This document shows, piece by piece, positions 32,693-40,849 of a stretch of DNA of 64,000 nucleotides; the stretch's first letter is position 1; every line of letters begins with the position of its first letter. The translations under genes and the position numbers were made by a program. The notes beneath the pieces were generated by a model. That model saw nothing but the letters and a program-made list of their open reading frames with translations, searched no databases and had not been told where the DNA came from. Location of the stretch: contig CADBWK010000001.1 of the NCBI GenBank assembly GCA_902798385.1, forward strand, positions 158,842-222,841. Direction: 5' to 3'. Source of the DNA: an uncultured Bacteroidales bacterium (lineage in GTDB: Bacteria; Bacteroidota; Bacteroidia; Bacteroidales; Paludibacteraceae).

Positions 32693-35036
32693 GTACCTCG
32701 CTGATATCGTGCACGTAGTGCAGATTTAGCCCTTTGAGGTAGATATCCGCTATCTCCATGACGTCTTTGCGGTTGTCCTCGCAGAGGATGATATCCGTTA
32801 TACCTGCTCGTTTCGCCGCGAGCAGTTTTTCTTTGACTCCTCCAATAGGCAGTACCTTTCCGCGCAGCGTCATCTCTCCTGTCATGGCGATACGTGGCTT
32901 CACAAGCCGTTTGGTGAACGCACTCACGAGTGCGGTAGTCATCGTGATACCGGCACTCGGACCATCTTTAGGGATAGCTCCTTCCGGCACGTGGATATGA
33001 ACCGCCGTTTTCTCGAATACTTCCGGTTTGATGCCTAATTCTTTGGCATGTGCCTTCACGTAGCCCAAGGCCAGCGTAGCGGATTCTTTCATCACGTCGC
33101 CTAAGTTACCCGTCAGGGTCAGGGTCGGTGCTTTGGCTGTGGAGAGGCTGGTCTCGATGAATAGGATCTCGCCGCCCACTTGTGTCCAAGCCAGACCGGT
33201 CACTACGCCTACGTACTTGTTTGTCTCCCAGGCATCGCGGCTATAGCGCTTCTGACCGAGATAAGTGCGCAAGTCATCGAGGGTGACGGTGACGTTATAC
33301 TCCTCATCCAGCGCCAGTTTGGTATCTACCTTGCGGCAGATCGTTGCAATCTGGCGTTCCAACGAGCGCACACCGGACTCGCGCGTGTAATCATCTATTA
33401 TATGCGCGAGGATATCCTTTTTGAACTTCAGTTGCGAGGCTTTGAGTCCGTGGTTGGCCAGTTCCTTCGGAATGAGATGCCGTTTGGCGATTTCTTCTTT
33501 CTCCTCCTGTAGGTAACCGGTCATCTCGATCAGCTCCATTCGGTCGAGTAGGGGTCTTGGCACGGTTTCCAGCGTGTTAGCGGTTGCGATAAAGAGCACT
33601 TTGCTCAGGTCATAATCGACATCCAGGTAGTTGTCATGGAACGTGCTGTTCTGTTCCGGATCGAGCACTTCGAGCAGCGCAGCTGTCGGATCACCTTTGT
33701 AATCGGCACCGATTTTATCGACTTCATCGAGCACAAACACGGGATTCGACGTGCCGCATTTCTTGATGCTGTCAATGATACGACCGGGTAGGGCACCGAT
33801 ATAGGTGCGGCGATGACCGCGGATCTCCGCCTCATCGTGCAATCCACCTAATGAGATGCGTGCATACTTACGTCCAAGGGCTTCTGCTACACTCTTTCCG
33901 AGGCTCGTTTTGCCGACACCCGGAGGGCCAAAAAGACACAATATCGGCGATTTCACCGGATATTTTTCTTTCTCTTTTTGCGAGCGAAGAGCCAATTGAC
34001 GTTGTACCGCCAAGTATTCGACAATCCGTTCCTTCACTTTGTCCAATCCGTAGTGATCTCGGTCGAGCACTTCTTTGGCGTGCTGCATGTCGTAGTTATC
34101 CTCCGAATAAACGCCCCACGGCAGGTCAAGGAATGTGTTCAGATAGTCCAGTTGGGTGGAGTAGTCCGGCGAGAACATATGCATGTGTTCGAGGCGTTTC
34201 AATTCCTTCTCAAACTGTTCTCCGACAGCCTCAGACCATTTCTTTTCCTTGGCGCGTTCCCGCAGTTCTTTGACGGTTTTCTCGTTATCATCGTTGGTTC
34301 CGAGGTCTTTCTTGATGGTCTCCATCTCTTGCTGCAGGAAGTACTCGCGTTGCCGCTGGTCAATCTTCTCGGCCGTACGGCGACGGATATCCGCCTTGAT
34401 ATTTAGCTCCTGCAGATCTTTTTGCAGAATGGTCAGCAAGGCCTCGGCACGCTCCATCATAGAGTGGATCTCCAGCAGTCCCTGCGCCGCTTCGGTCGGC
34501 ATTTGATAGATCGAGCAGACATAATTGACCATGGTGGCATCGTCTTTGATGCTCTGGATAGCCGTTTGAAGCCCGGCGGGGGTATTGTCGCGCTCGTCCA
34601 TTATCTTGACAATCGTCTCGCGAATACTCTCTGCGGTGGCTTTAAACTGTGGTTTGTCGGTCTTGAGCGGCATATTTTCTTCCATGATGAACGCCTGTGC
34701 CATCAGTTGCCCGTCTTGCTCGATGAAATCGGAAGCATGCACACGGTGATAACTCTCAAAAATGGTCATCATCGTATCTTTGCCCATTTCCGGAACAGGA
34801 ATGATCTGCAGCACACGCGCCAACACGCCGGTAGTGTACAGATCGGCTTCTTTGGGATCGGTTGCTTTGTTGTCCTTCACTGTAAGCAGGAGCAACTGCC
34901 GGCGATCCTTGTTGGCCGCCTTAATCAGTTTGAGACTGTTTTTCTTTGAAACCGCAATAGGGATCAACACTCCCGGGAACATTACTTTGTTCCGAATAGG
35001 GAGCACGTCATAAAGTATATTATTGTTTTCTTCCAT
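32673..35036 (-). CDS. lon: ATP-dependent protease Lon
   Basis: A 787-residue LonA-type AAA+ protease that degrades misfolded and short-lived proteins. The N-terminal substrate domain starts LPIRNKVMFPGVLIPI, Walker A is GPPGVGKTS (~352), Walker B lies in VFVLDEVDKI, and the C-terminal protease carries the catalytic Ser in PKDGPSAGITM with the partner Lys in GGVKEKLLAAKRAG. Length is typical. No classical TAnnTTTG promoter is visible between lon and the divergent sprT-like gene; two palindromes there are candidate control sites. Confidence 0.96.
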   Translation of the reverse strand: MEENNNILYDVLPIRNKVMFPGVLIPIAVSKKNSLKLIKAANKDRRQLLLLTVKDNKATDPKEADLYTTGVLARVLQIIPVPEMGKDTMMTIFESYHRVHASDFIEQDGQLMAQAFIMEENMPLKTDKPQFKATAESIRETIVKIMDERDNTPAGLQTAIQSIKDDATMVNYVCSIYQMPTEAAQGLLEIHSMMERAEALLTILQKDLQELNIKADIRRRTAEKIDQRQREYFLQQEMETIKKDLGTNDDNEKTVKELRERAKEKKWSEAVGEQFEKELKRLEHMHMFSPDYSTQLDYLNTFLDLPWGVYSEDNYDMQHAKEVLDRDHYGLDKVKERIVEYLAVQRQLALRSQKEKEKYPVKSPILCLFGPPGVGKTSLGKSVAEALGRKYARISLGGLHDEAEIRGHRRTYIGALPGRIIDSIKKCGTSNPVFVLDEVDKIGADYKGDPTAALLEVLDPEQNSTFHDNYLDVDYDLSKVLFIATANTLETVPRPLLDRMELIEMTGYLQEEKEEIAKRHLIPKELANHGLKASQLKFKKDILAHIIDDYTRESGVRSLERQIATICRKVDTKLALDEEYNVTVTLDDLRTYLGQKRYSRDAWETNKYVGVVTGLAWTQVGGEILFIETSLSTAKAPTLTLTGNLGDVMKESATLALGYVKAHAKELGIKPEVFEKTAVHIHVPEGAIPKDGPSAGITMTTALVSAFTKRLVKPRIAMTGEMTLRGKVLPIGGVKEKLLAAKRAGITDIILCEDNRKDVMEIADIYLKGLNLHYVHDISEVLKIALV

Positions 35037-35089
35037 ATGCTATTTTACATAACTCGGATTAGATTCTCTTTGGCAATATTCTTCCATAT

Positions 35090-35139
35090 ATACTTATACA
35101 AGTATTATGCCATTCATTTTCCTCTGCCATTTTGGCAGA
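35090..35139. promoter_or_regulatory. Two palindromes between lon and the SprT-like gene
   Basis: ATACTT-atac-AAGTAT (35090-35105) and TCTGCCA-ttt-TGGCAGA (35123-35139) are perfect inverted repeats in the divergent gap. They may bind a stress regulator of lon. Neither matches CIRCE. Confidence 0.45.
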
Positions 35140-35163
35140 AACAAATAAAAATAAGCGTTTGAA

Positions 35164-35195
35164 TTTGTATAAGTCAAATATTTGTTGTACTTTTG
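35164..35195 (+). promoter_or_regulatory. Promoter of the SprT-like gene, leaderless
   Basis: TTTG at 35164-35167, a 20-nt spacer and TACTTTTG at 35188-35195. The likely GTG start is at 35200, five bases after the box, so the mRNA would have no leader. Confidence 0.72.
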
Positions 35196-35199
35196 CAGT

Positions 35200-35574
35200 G
35201 TGAAAGCAAGTTTGGAATATATTCAGGCGCATTTTGACGAATATAACCGTCAGTTTTTTGGCGGGCAGTTACCGACCATACCGATTAAGTTGAGCCATGC
35301 CAAGGGTTTTCTGGGCAAAGTGACGTTTGTCAAGCGGCGGCAGTGGTTGTTTGGTCCGTACCGGAATGAGAACTTTGTGTTGCGAATCAACGTGCGTATT
35401 GACCTGCCGGAAGAGGTGGTACAGGACACTATTCTGCACGAGATGATTCATTATTATATTGCGGTTAATCAATGGAAAGACACCTCGGCTCACGGGCGTT
35501 TATTCCGCACTGAGATGGCGCGTATCAACGCCGCCGGCAACCGTCATATCACGATTTCTTATCGTTTAGATTAG
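35200..35574 (+). CDS. SprT-like zinc metalloprotease-family protein
   Basis: About 124 residues from a GTG at 35200; an upstream TTG in the same frame lies within the -7 box and is rejected. The active-site motif is LHEMIHYYIA (HExxH), followed by a third zinc ligand candidate in SAHGRLFRTEM, as in SprT/Spartan-type proteins. The C-terminal zinc ribbon found in some relatives is absent. The substrate is unknown; relatives act on DNA-bound proteins. The stop overlaps the convergent gene by 4 nt. Confidence 0.8.
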   Translation: MKASLEYIQAHFDEYNRQFFGGQLPTIPIKLSHAKGFLGKVTFVKRRQWLFGPYRNENFVLRINVRIDLPEEVVQDTILHEMIHYYIAVNQWKDTSAHGRLFRTEMARINAAGNRHITISYRLD

Positions 35575-36185
35575 TCGATATAGGTCACGTACGATCCGCG
35601 GATGCATTTCCAAGTGCCGTTGTTGAGGAGCGTGACTTCATCGCCATAGACACCATCGAGTTTATCGCCATCCGTGTCCACTGCGTACCAATATTTGCCT
35701 TGTTTGATAAGGAAACAGCCGTTCCAGAAGATATAAGGCGCCTCATCGGAATAACAGTTGACCTTACGCCCGGAAGAATGGTAGAGATCCCAATAGCCGG
35801 CGCTGCGTTGAACCGTTACATATCCCCAAGGATAGTAGTAGATATAGTTGCCGTAGATGCCGCTGACGAGATCTCCGTCTTCATCGGCGAGATACCATGT
35901 GTTGCTGCGTTTGACGCGGTAATATCCATTGTACAGCAGGTTGATCTCATCGCCGTAGAGGATGGACGAAGAACCGCGGTAGATATAGATCCTACTACCG
36001 GAAGTCTTGATGTAACAGCCATTCCATAGATCCTGGTAGTTGTCGGTACAAAAAACGGATTTGCGGGTCGTAACTTCGTATCCGGAGTCTTCGAACCACA
36101 AGTCATACTTGTCGTTAACGACGTACTGCGCTGACATCGTCAGGCATGCCGTTAGTGCTACTATGAATGAATACAAACGTTTCAT
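35571..36185 (-). CDS. Secreted WG-repeat-like protein
   Basis: A 204-residue protein with a signal peptide (MKRLYSFIVALTACLTMSAQ). The mature part is almost all Tyr/Trp/Gly-rich strand repeats of roughly 20-45 residues, each containing a step such as NGCYIKTSG, NGYYRVKRSNTWYLADEDGD, GYWDLYHSSG or GKYWYAVDTDGD, resembling WG (beta-propeller-like) repeats. It is probably periplasmic or surface-exposed. No enzymatic motif. It is separated by 31 nt from the DUF456 gene upstream and may be co-transcribed with it. Confidence 0.65.
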   Translation of the reverse strand: MKRLYSFIVALTACLTMSAQYVVNDKYDLWFEDSGYEVTTRKSVFCTDNYQDLWNGCYIKTSGSRIYIYRGSSSILYGDEINLLYNGYYRVKRSNTWYLADEDGDLVSGIYGNYIYYYPWGYVTVQRSAGYWDLYHSSGRKVNCYSDEAPYIFWNGCFLIKQGKYWYAVDTDGDKLDGVYGDEVTLLNNGTWKCIRGSYVTYID

Positions 36186-36216
36186 ACCCCCTATTTACAA
36201 TTTCCGTGCCAAAGAT

Positions 36217-36690
36217 TTACCAAATCGCTTGAATCAGGGCAACGGTCATGAGACCGCAGGCGATTAGTTTGAGGATCGTACCAAAGAGGATGCCGATAAA
36301 ACTACCCCATCCTGCTTTGAGAGCTTCGGCGAGTTGTTTGCCGGCAATGAGTTCGCCGAGGATAGCGCCCACTAACGGACCTAAGATGACGCCGATGGCG
36401 CCAAAGAAAAGTCCGATGAAAACGCCGATAGTACTACCCCACACTCCCCATTTTGTGCCTCCGTAGTGTTTGGTGCCCCATGCCGGTACGACGTAGTCTA
36501 AAACCGAGATAACCACCACGATGACTCCCCATATAAGAAGGAACTGCCATGAGAAATCGACTCGATCGGTGGCTTGTGCAATCAATAAGCCCACATAGGC
36601 AATCGGTGTACCCGGCAGCCCCGGCACGATACAGCCAATTATACCGATGATCAAGCACAAAAATGCCAGTATAAGCAACACAATATCCAT
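36217..36690 (-). CDS. DUF456 membrane protein
   Basis: A 157-residue integral membrane protein with about four to five helices; the glycine-rich loop GLPGTPIAYVGLLI and the long hydrophobic stretch FIGLFFGAIGVILGPLVGAILGEL, with Gly spacing like that of glycine-zipper membrane proteins, are typical of DUF456. The ATG at 36690 is used because the reading frame upstream crosses the promoter at 36715-36745. Function unknown. Confidence 0.82.
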   Translation of the reverse strand: MDIVLLILAFLCLIIGIIGCIVPGLPGTPIAYVGLLIAQATDRVDFSWQFLLIWGVIVVVISVLDYVVPAWGTKHYGGTKWGVWGSTIGVFIGLFFGAIGVILGPLVGAILGELIAGKQLAEALKAGWGSFIGILFGTILKLIACGLMTVALIQAIW

Positions 36691-36714
36691 TCCCCTATCC
36701 TTTTTAATCGGTTG

Positions 36715-36745
36715 CAAAGGTACAAAAAATTTTTTATATATGCAA
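36715..36745 (-). promoter_or_regulatory. Promoter of the DUF456 gene
   Basis: On the minus strand TTGC (36745-36742), a 19-nt spacer and TACCTTTG (36722-36715), about 20 nt before the ATG at 36690. Confidence 0.75.
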
Positions 36746-36763
36746 ATTATATGGGATTTTTTA

Positions 36764-36792
36764 GAAAAAAGGGCGAGGTTGTACCCCACCCT
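36764..36792 (-). terminator. Intrinsic terminator of the LPP20-like operon
   Basis: On the minus strand AGGGTGGGGT and ACCTCGCCCT pair over 10 bp (two G-U pairs) around a 3-nt loop and are followed by six T residues. It sits 26 nt after the stop of the last gene. It strongly resembles the terminator at 41235-41261. Confidence 0.8.
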
Positions 36793-36817
36793 GAATGTTT
36801 TCACAACGGAATAATCC

Positions 36818-37894
36818 TTATTGTGCTATTTGTGTTTGGATTACCGATACTATCTGTGGCGTGATTTCTTGATAGGCGTCACGGGCTGCCGGCTCAAAGC
36901 CCTTGGTATGAGATTTGTTTTTAGAGGTTAAGCCATTACTATAAACCCGCTTTTTATCAGAAAGCCGCTCTATATCCAGATGCGACTCAACAAAGGCAGC
37001 ATAGTTGCTAACCGAACCGAAATCTGTTTTGGCATATTCTTGTGCAGTAGCGGTAATAAATATTGCCCAATCCGCTTCTGACGGATCGTTGACAAATGAA
37101 ACTCCCATTTCAGACAGAGCACCTTCAACAGCCCCGCATAATGCCGGATAATTGCTCTCAAACAGTTTCGTATCGCACTGGATATAAACAGCTACTGCAT
37201 TTCGCAACTGCGTTAACAGATCGGATAATTGCCGTTTGAGTGTTTGTGTCTGCGCTGTCTGGAGTGTTTCTTCGTCTGCAAATTCATCCACTATTGCAAG
37301 TAATGATTGCAGGTCTTCCATTTGTGCAATCTGTTCCACTCCGTTTTCCGCGTATGAACGCGCTTGCGTTTTTTGCCCGCGCTCAAGGCAGGAAACCGCT
37401 TGCTGCCAATTATCCTCCGCCTTGCCGGACAACATGGCTATACGTCGCGTCAATTGATTTACAAGCGTTTGGCGTTTGATGTATGCAAAGGCGGCAATAG
37501 TTCCGCCGGACGGATTGCGGTATGCCTCTATTTGCAGACCTTGAATATCTTTGATGCTTGAAGAAATACGTGTCTCAACGGAAAAGGTCTCATGAATCTG
37601 TTCGTCAAAATCCCGTGTGGATTGTCGCAAATTGCTTTGCGTACGGCTGTCTGTTGTTTGCTCTACGGTCGTACGAATTGTAGAAATCAGCTCTGCGCGG
37701 GCAGCGTCTTTCAGCCGTGAGATAGCGTCTTCCAATGCTTCGCCTTTTCGCTGTTCCCCTTCTATATAGCCGGTATAATAGGCTTCGGATGGATAGTACA
37801 TTTTGCGGCTTGCTGCATTATACCAATTCGGCATTTGTGCAGCAAGCGGCAAAATGACTGACAGCAAACAAATTATGTTTAATAATCTGCGCAT
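36818..37894 (-). CDS. Secreted LPP20-like envelope protein
   Basis: A 358-residue protein with a signal peptide (MRRLLNIICLLSVILPLAAQ). It has MPNWYNAASRKMY at the mature N-terminus and a long amphipathic helical section with a LPP20/FlgP-like feel (GEALEDAISRLKDAARAELISTI, residues ~50-75), followed by another helical domain and a C-terminal module with SEADWAIFITATAQ. It has no lipobox, so it is predicted to be periplasmic. It is last of three consecutive genes for exported proteins. Role unknown; assembly or stabilisation of an envelope structure is inferred. Confidence 0.6.
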   Translation of the reverse strand: MRRLLNIICLLSVILPLAAQMPNWYNAASRKMYYPSEAYYTGYIEGEQRKGEALEDAISRLKDAARAELISTIRTTVEQTTDSRTQSNLRQSTRDFDEQIHETFSVETRISSSIKDIQGLQIEAYRNPSGGTIAAFAYIKRQTLVNQLTRRIAMLSGKAEDNWQQAVSCLERGQKTQARSYAENGVEQIAQMEDLQSLLAIVDEFADEETLQTAQTQTLKRQLSDLLTQLRNAVAVYIQCDTKLFESNYPALCGAVEGALSEMGVSFVNDPSEADWAIFITATAQEYAKTDFGSVSNYAAFVESHLDIERLSDKKRVYSNGLTSKNKSHTKGFEPAARDAYQEITPQIVSVIQTQIAQ

Positions 37895-38542
37895 TTATTC
37901 TTCAACGAACGCTTCTTCGATGAATTTTGATACTTGCTCCGCATATTTCTGCGCGACAGCGGATTCTTTTGCTGCAGCCTCAAAAGCGCGAATGCGTGCA
38001 CGAGAAGCGGCTGCTTCATCTATGATGTAATATGCTTCAAACTCATAAGCATCTTTCCCATGCACTTTCGTTGGACGGAAGATAGCATATGAAGGACGCA
38101 ACTCGCCACGGATTTCTGCTTTTACTTTGTTCTCATAAGCTGAATAGAAATGGTCAAACTCTGCCAGTTCTTCTGTAGTCAAAGTAGAACCCATATCTTC
38201 CACGATACGGCCTTTGATGTTGCTTCCGATCATCTGCGCGTAAGCGGTGCAGGCAGACATCATCAACTTGTCCTTTCCGACATTCTTGCTGGCAGAGGTG
38301 GCATAGCCGACTACTTCAGCCACATTTTCTTTTTCCAATGCCTCATAGTGATTCAGCAAAGACATCTCCAATGTATGGGAAGAACCGAATACTTGCCAGC
38401 CTTCTTTGTTGAGTTTCTTCACTTTCTGTTTGTACTCTTTCTTGGCTTGTTTTGCTTTCTGCTTAGAATAAGCGGTTTGAGCACTTGCCGTAAAAGACAT
38501 ACCGAGGCATACTGCCAATAAACAAACGAGAATCTTTTTCAT
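37895..38542 (-). CDS. Secreted helical protein of unknown function
   Basis: A 215-residue protein with signal peptide MKKILVCLLAVCLGMSFTASAQ. The mature start is very basic (SKQKAKQAKKEYKQKVKKLNKEGW), then come long Ala-rich helices ending EAFVEE. An LPP20-like core (YATSASKNVGKDKLMMSACTAYAQMIGSN) can be perceived, similar to that in the next gene, with which it shares a zero-length gap. Probably a structural partner of its neighbours. Confidence 0.6.
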   Translation of the reverse strand: MKKILVCLLAVCLGMSFTASAQTAYSKQKAKQAKKEYKQKVKKLNKEGWQVFGSSHTLEMSLLNHYEALEKENVAEVVGYATSASKNVGKDKLMMSACTAYAQMIGSNIKGRIVEDMGSTLTTEELAEFDHFYSAYENKVKAEIRGELRPSYAIFRPTKVHGKDAYEFEAYYIIDEAAASRARIRAFEAAAKESAVAQKYAEQVSKFIEEAFVEE

Positions 38543-38579
38543 AATGCTTGATTTTTTGAGGGTTAATATTTTTAGACTA

Positions 38580-39515
38580 TTAGAACTGCATGGCGATTCC
38601 GAGACCGTTCTGCCCTGCTGTAAGATTGAAGGTTAGCGCAGTGGCAGAAGATGAGGCGCATGTGTTGTTATACATATCAACAGATTTTTTCTGATTAATA
38701 TTGCCTATAATAATTAATGGGATACCACCTCCTGCTGCAACAATTCCTATGCCAATAAAAGCACCTCCCATTCCCTTAATAGGATTAGGTGCCCCTGATG
38801 CGTCATAGTAACCTAAATCCCCAATAGTCATACACAGTACCCCTCCTGCTAATAATGCTATGCCAGAACCTACACATGCCCAGCCTCCCTTAATCATTCT
38901 TTTTCCTTTCAGAAATTTTTGATATGCTTGGGAGCAGTTAGCATGAAGGAAGGTTTCATAACTTTCTTTATTCATATATTTATCCATGTATAAATACTCT
39001 TTTGAACTCAAGCGTTTTATTGTGTATTTTTCTATTGCTGAATTAGTAGCGGTAACCCCAAACAAGCGTTTAGCTAATGTGGTACAGCCCTCTTGAATGG
39101 CTTCAGTATTTAATCCCATGGAGAGATTATCCATCATATCAACTCTACCGGTTTCAATATTCAGGATCTTTGCACTGACGAAAATCTTATCGTCTCCGGT
39201 TAATACCCCTTCTGTTACAAGGATGAGAGACACGCCTGTCATTTCACCTAATTTTCGGATTTCAGCATTGCTTACCATGCCTGTGCGTTGAAAATCATGC
39301 TCACTCATGATCATATCAACATCCGAGCGGTCATAAGCTTCATAACCTGTAGTGTTAGACACGGCGCGCGCCATATTACTGCGCAGTAATAATTTTTGGC
39401 TGTATGAAAGTCGTCCTTCCCGATCTACCGTTTCCAAGATGGCTACTTTTTTGGTTTGGGCGAAGGTCATGAGTGCCGATAAAAGCAGGCATGTCAGTAA
39501 AAAATACTTTTTCAT
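38580..39515 (-). CDS. Secreted CsgG/LpoB-like protein
   Basis: A 311-residue protein with signal peptide MKKYFLLTCLLLSALMTFAQ. Residues ~22-150 (KKVAILETVDREG, ARAVSNTTGYEAYDRSDVDMIM, GVSLILVTEGVLTGDDKIFVSAKILNIETG) have the pattern of the CsgG/LpoB/FlgO fold. A later hydrophobic, Gly-rich stretch (~220-275) could form a membrane-inserting hairpin. It lacks a lipobox. Heading an operon with two LPP20-like proteins, it suggests an envelope pore or scaffold. Confidence 0.62.
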   Translation of the reverse strand: MKKYFLLTCLLLSALMTFAQTKKVAILETVDREGRLSYSQKLLLRSNMARAVSNTTGYEAYDRSDVDMIMSEHDFQRTGMVSNAEIRKLGEMTGVSLILVTEGVLTGDDKIFVSAKILNIETGRVDMMDNLSMGLNTEAIQEGCTTLAKRLFGVTATNSAIEKYTIKRLSSKEYLYMDKYMNKESYETFLHANCSQAYQKFLKGKRMIKGGWACVGSGIALLAGGVLCMTIGDLGYYDASGAPNPIKGMGGAFIGIGIVAAGGGIPLIIIGNINQKKSVDMYNNTCASSSATALTFNLTAGQNGLGIAMQF

Positions 39516-39628
39516 TGTTGTTTGATTTTTTTGGTTAATATTATTGTTTTTAATAGTTTAACTAGTATAACTAGGCCGCTTCGCTATTCTTGATAATCCG
39601 GATATTCCAGAAAATAGGCACAAATATA

Positions 39629-39662
39629 TAAAAAAGCGGAGCTGCACTATTGCTGTTCCGCT
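39629..39662 (-). terminator. Terminator of the candidate RNA
   Basis: On the minus strand AGCGGA and TCCGCT form a 6-bp stem followed by six T residues. Confidence 0.55.
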
Positions 39663-39928
39663 ACTTGAGGCTCTAGCATTGCCTTAACATCCGAACAAAC
39701 AACACTGAAGCCCACGCCGTATGTACAAATGCGCGCACAATGCGCGTACATTATTTACATACCAATGGGCATCTTGTGCTGCAATGTTTTGGTTGTTAGT
39801 TTGAATTTGCTAGATTCCAAGTAGCCAAAACAAAGCGCGTAAGACGCCTTTTTCAATATGTCATGTATTTTACCCACCCTAAGACATATACCCTCAGCGT
39901 GGGCTCAATACGGCAAAACTTTTGTTTT
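39629..39928 (-). ncRNA. Candidate structured non-coding RNA, about 300 nt
   Basis: A leftward transcript is expected from the promoter at 39935-39965 and would end at the hairpin plus T tract at 39629-39662. It contains no credible reading frame but much pairing. AGCCCACGC near its 5' end (39894-39902) complements GCGTGGGCT near its 3' part (39713-39721). Other stems are GCAAAAC/GTTTTGC at the 5' end, GTTTTGG/CCAAAAC in the middle, and a nested hairpin GTATGTA, AATG, CGCGCA with TGCGCG, CATT, TACATAC (around 39728-39770). RNase P, tmRNA and SRP signatures are absent; a divergent 6S RNA is possible. Confidence 0.55.
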
Positions 39929-39934
39929 GCGCTG

Positions 39935-39965
39935 CAAAATTACTACATTTTTTTGATATATGCAA
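39935..39965 (-). promoter_or_regulatory. Promoter of the candidate RNA
   Basis: On the minus strand TTGC (39965-39962), a 19-nt spacer and TAATTTTG (39942-39935). A palindrome TTTTGC-gct-GCAAAA (39925-39939) covers the -7 box and start site, the same design as at the toxin-antitoxin promoter. Confidence 0.72.
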
Positions 39966-39983
39966 TTTTTTTTCGAATATTTA

Positions 39984-40012
39984 TGAAAAAAATCTGCACT
40001 TTTATGCAGATT
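39984..40012 (-). terminator. Terminator after the zeta-like toxin
   Basis: AATCTGCA (39991-39998) and TGCAGATT (40005-40012) form an 8-bp stem with a 6-nt loop; on the minus strand a T tract follows directly. A near-identical hairpin lies upstream of the module at 40876-40900. Confidence 0.7.
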
Positions 40013-40071
40013 TATTGTATTTGTGGAGCATGGGAGACCCGAAAGGAATGGTGGATGAACTAATACCCCAA

Positions 40072-40665
40072 TTATATCTTTTTTGATATTCTATCCGCCC
40101 ATCCGGGAAGAGAATGGACATATTGTTTGGCGAACTTGCCATCTTTTGTTCTAAACAACAATAGAGCATCTCGGTTGTCAACGGAATTATCGTAAAAATA
40201 TGCTCTGTCTGCAAACTTAGTGACTTTTACGGCATTAACAATTGCTTTCTCGTGACGCGAAATGATTTTTTGAATAGGCACATCATGACCGCCTTGCATT
40301 ACTCGATTGGCGATACGTGCCGCATTGATGGTAGGAGATTCTGTACAAATAAAGAACACGCGGATAAAATAGCCGGCTTCTTTAGCTCGTTTTAAGAATT
40401 CAACCTTACCATCTGAGGATAATACGGTCTCAAAGATAAAATCTTTGCGTTCTTGCAGTAGTTGTTCACGCCATGACTCACAATACTCTACTGCTTGACG
40501 AATAGCATTAGCGTCATTCCAATCTCCAAATTTATTTTGGGCGATCTCGTCAGGATTGATATAGACACATTGTTCCGCCCACTCGTGCTTGATGACAAGA
40601 CGAGTAGTCGATGTTTTTCCTGAGCCGTTTGGACCTGCAATCACTATTAGAACCGGTTTTCTCAT
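40072..40665 (-). CDS. Zeta-toxin-like P-loop kinase
   Basis: A 197-residue protein with Walker A at residues 11-19 (GPNGSGKTS), YINPDEIA (the Asp-Glu region that in zeta toxins contacts the substrate), FETVLSS and a later Arg-rich RIANRVMQGGHDVP. This pattern fits the zeta-toxin / UDP-N-acetylglucosamine kinase family, whose toxins phosphorylate cell-wall precursors, though chromosomal relatives can have other roles. It is translationally coupled by ATGA to the small gene just upstream, a toxin-antitoxin layout. A terminator follows 60 nt after the stop. Confidence 0.8.
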   Translation of the reverse strand: MRKPVLIVIAGPNGSGKTSTTRLVIKHEWAEQCVYINPDEIAQNKFGDWNDANAIRQAVEYCESWREQLLQERKDFIFETVLSSDGKVEFLKRAKEAGYFIRVFFICTESPTINAARIANRVMQGGHDVPIQKIISRHEKAIVNAVKVTKFADRAYFYDNSVDNRDALLLFRTKDGKFAKQYVHSLPGWADRISKKI

Positions 40666-40817
40666 AGTGCCTGTAACATTTGATCTAAATGAGCATAATA
40701 AGCCGCATGTGCACGATCGTGGCGCTCCTTAGCTTCCACGGCTACTTCGTGCATCAGTTGAGCCAATTGTTCATCGCTCGGCTCCTGATCAATGTTTATG
40801 AAACGATAGTCATTCAT
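40662..40817 (-). CDS. Small putative antitoxin paired with the zeta-like toxin
   Basis: A 51-residue acidic, helical protein (MNDYRFININQEPSDEQLAQ-type start; the visible reading is MNDYRFINIDQEPSD, then LAQLMHEVAVEAKERHDRAH). Its stop codon overlaps the toxin start (ATGA). The ATG is about 20 nt downstream of the predicted transcription start. It contains no DNA-binding motif that I recognise, so autoregulation would need the toxin or another protein. It is easily missed because of its size. Confidence 0.7.
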   Translation of the reverse strand: MNDYRFINIDQEPSDEQLAQLMHEVAVEAKERHDRAHAAYYAHLDQMLQAL

Positions 40818-40830
40818 AGTGGTCAAAATC

Positions 40831-40849
40831 AACTTTGCGCTGCAAAGTT
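40831..40849. promoter_or_regulatory. Palindromic operator candidate over the TA promoter
   Basis: AACTTTGC (40831-40838) and GCAAAGTT (40842-40849) are perfect arms around GCT, covering the -7 box and the transcription start. Occupation would block the promoter. Confidence 0.55.

Larger units (their letters stand above)
39925..40025. repeat. Left copy of a duplicated promoter-hairpin cassette
   Basis: From the TTTGCGCTGCAAA palindrome through the leftward promoter to an AATCTGCA hairpin and ATTGTATTTGTG, this DNA aligns with 40833-40912 on the other side of the toxin-antitoxin genes, apart from about 20 extra A/T bases between promoter and hairpin. Confidence 0.65.
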
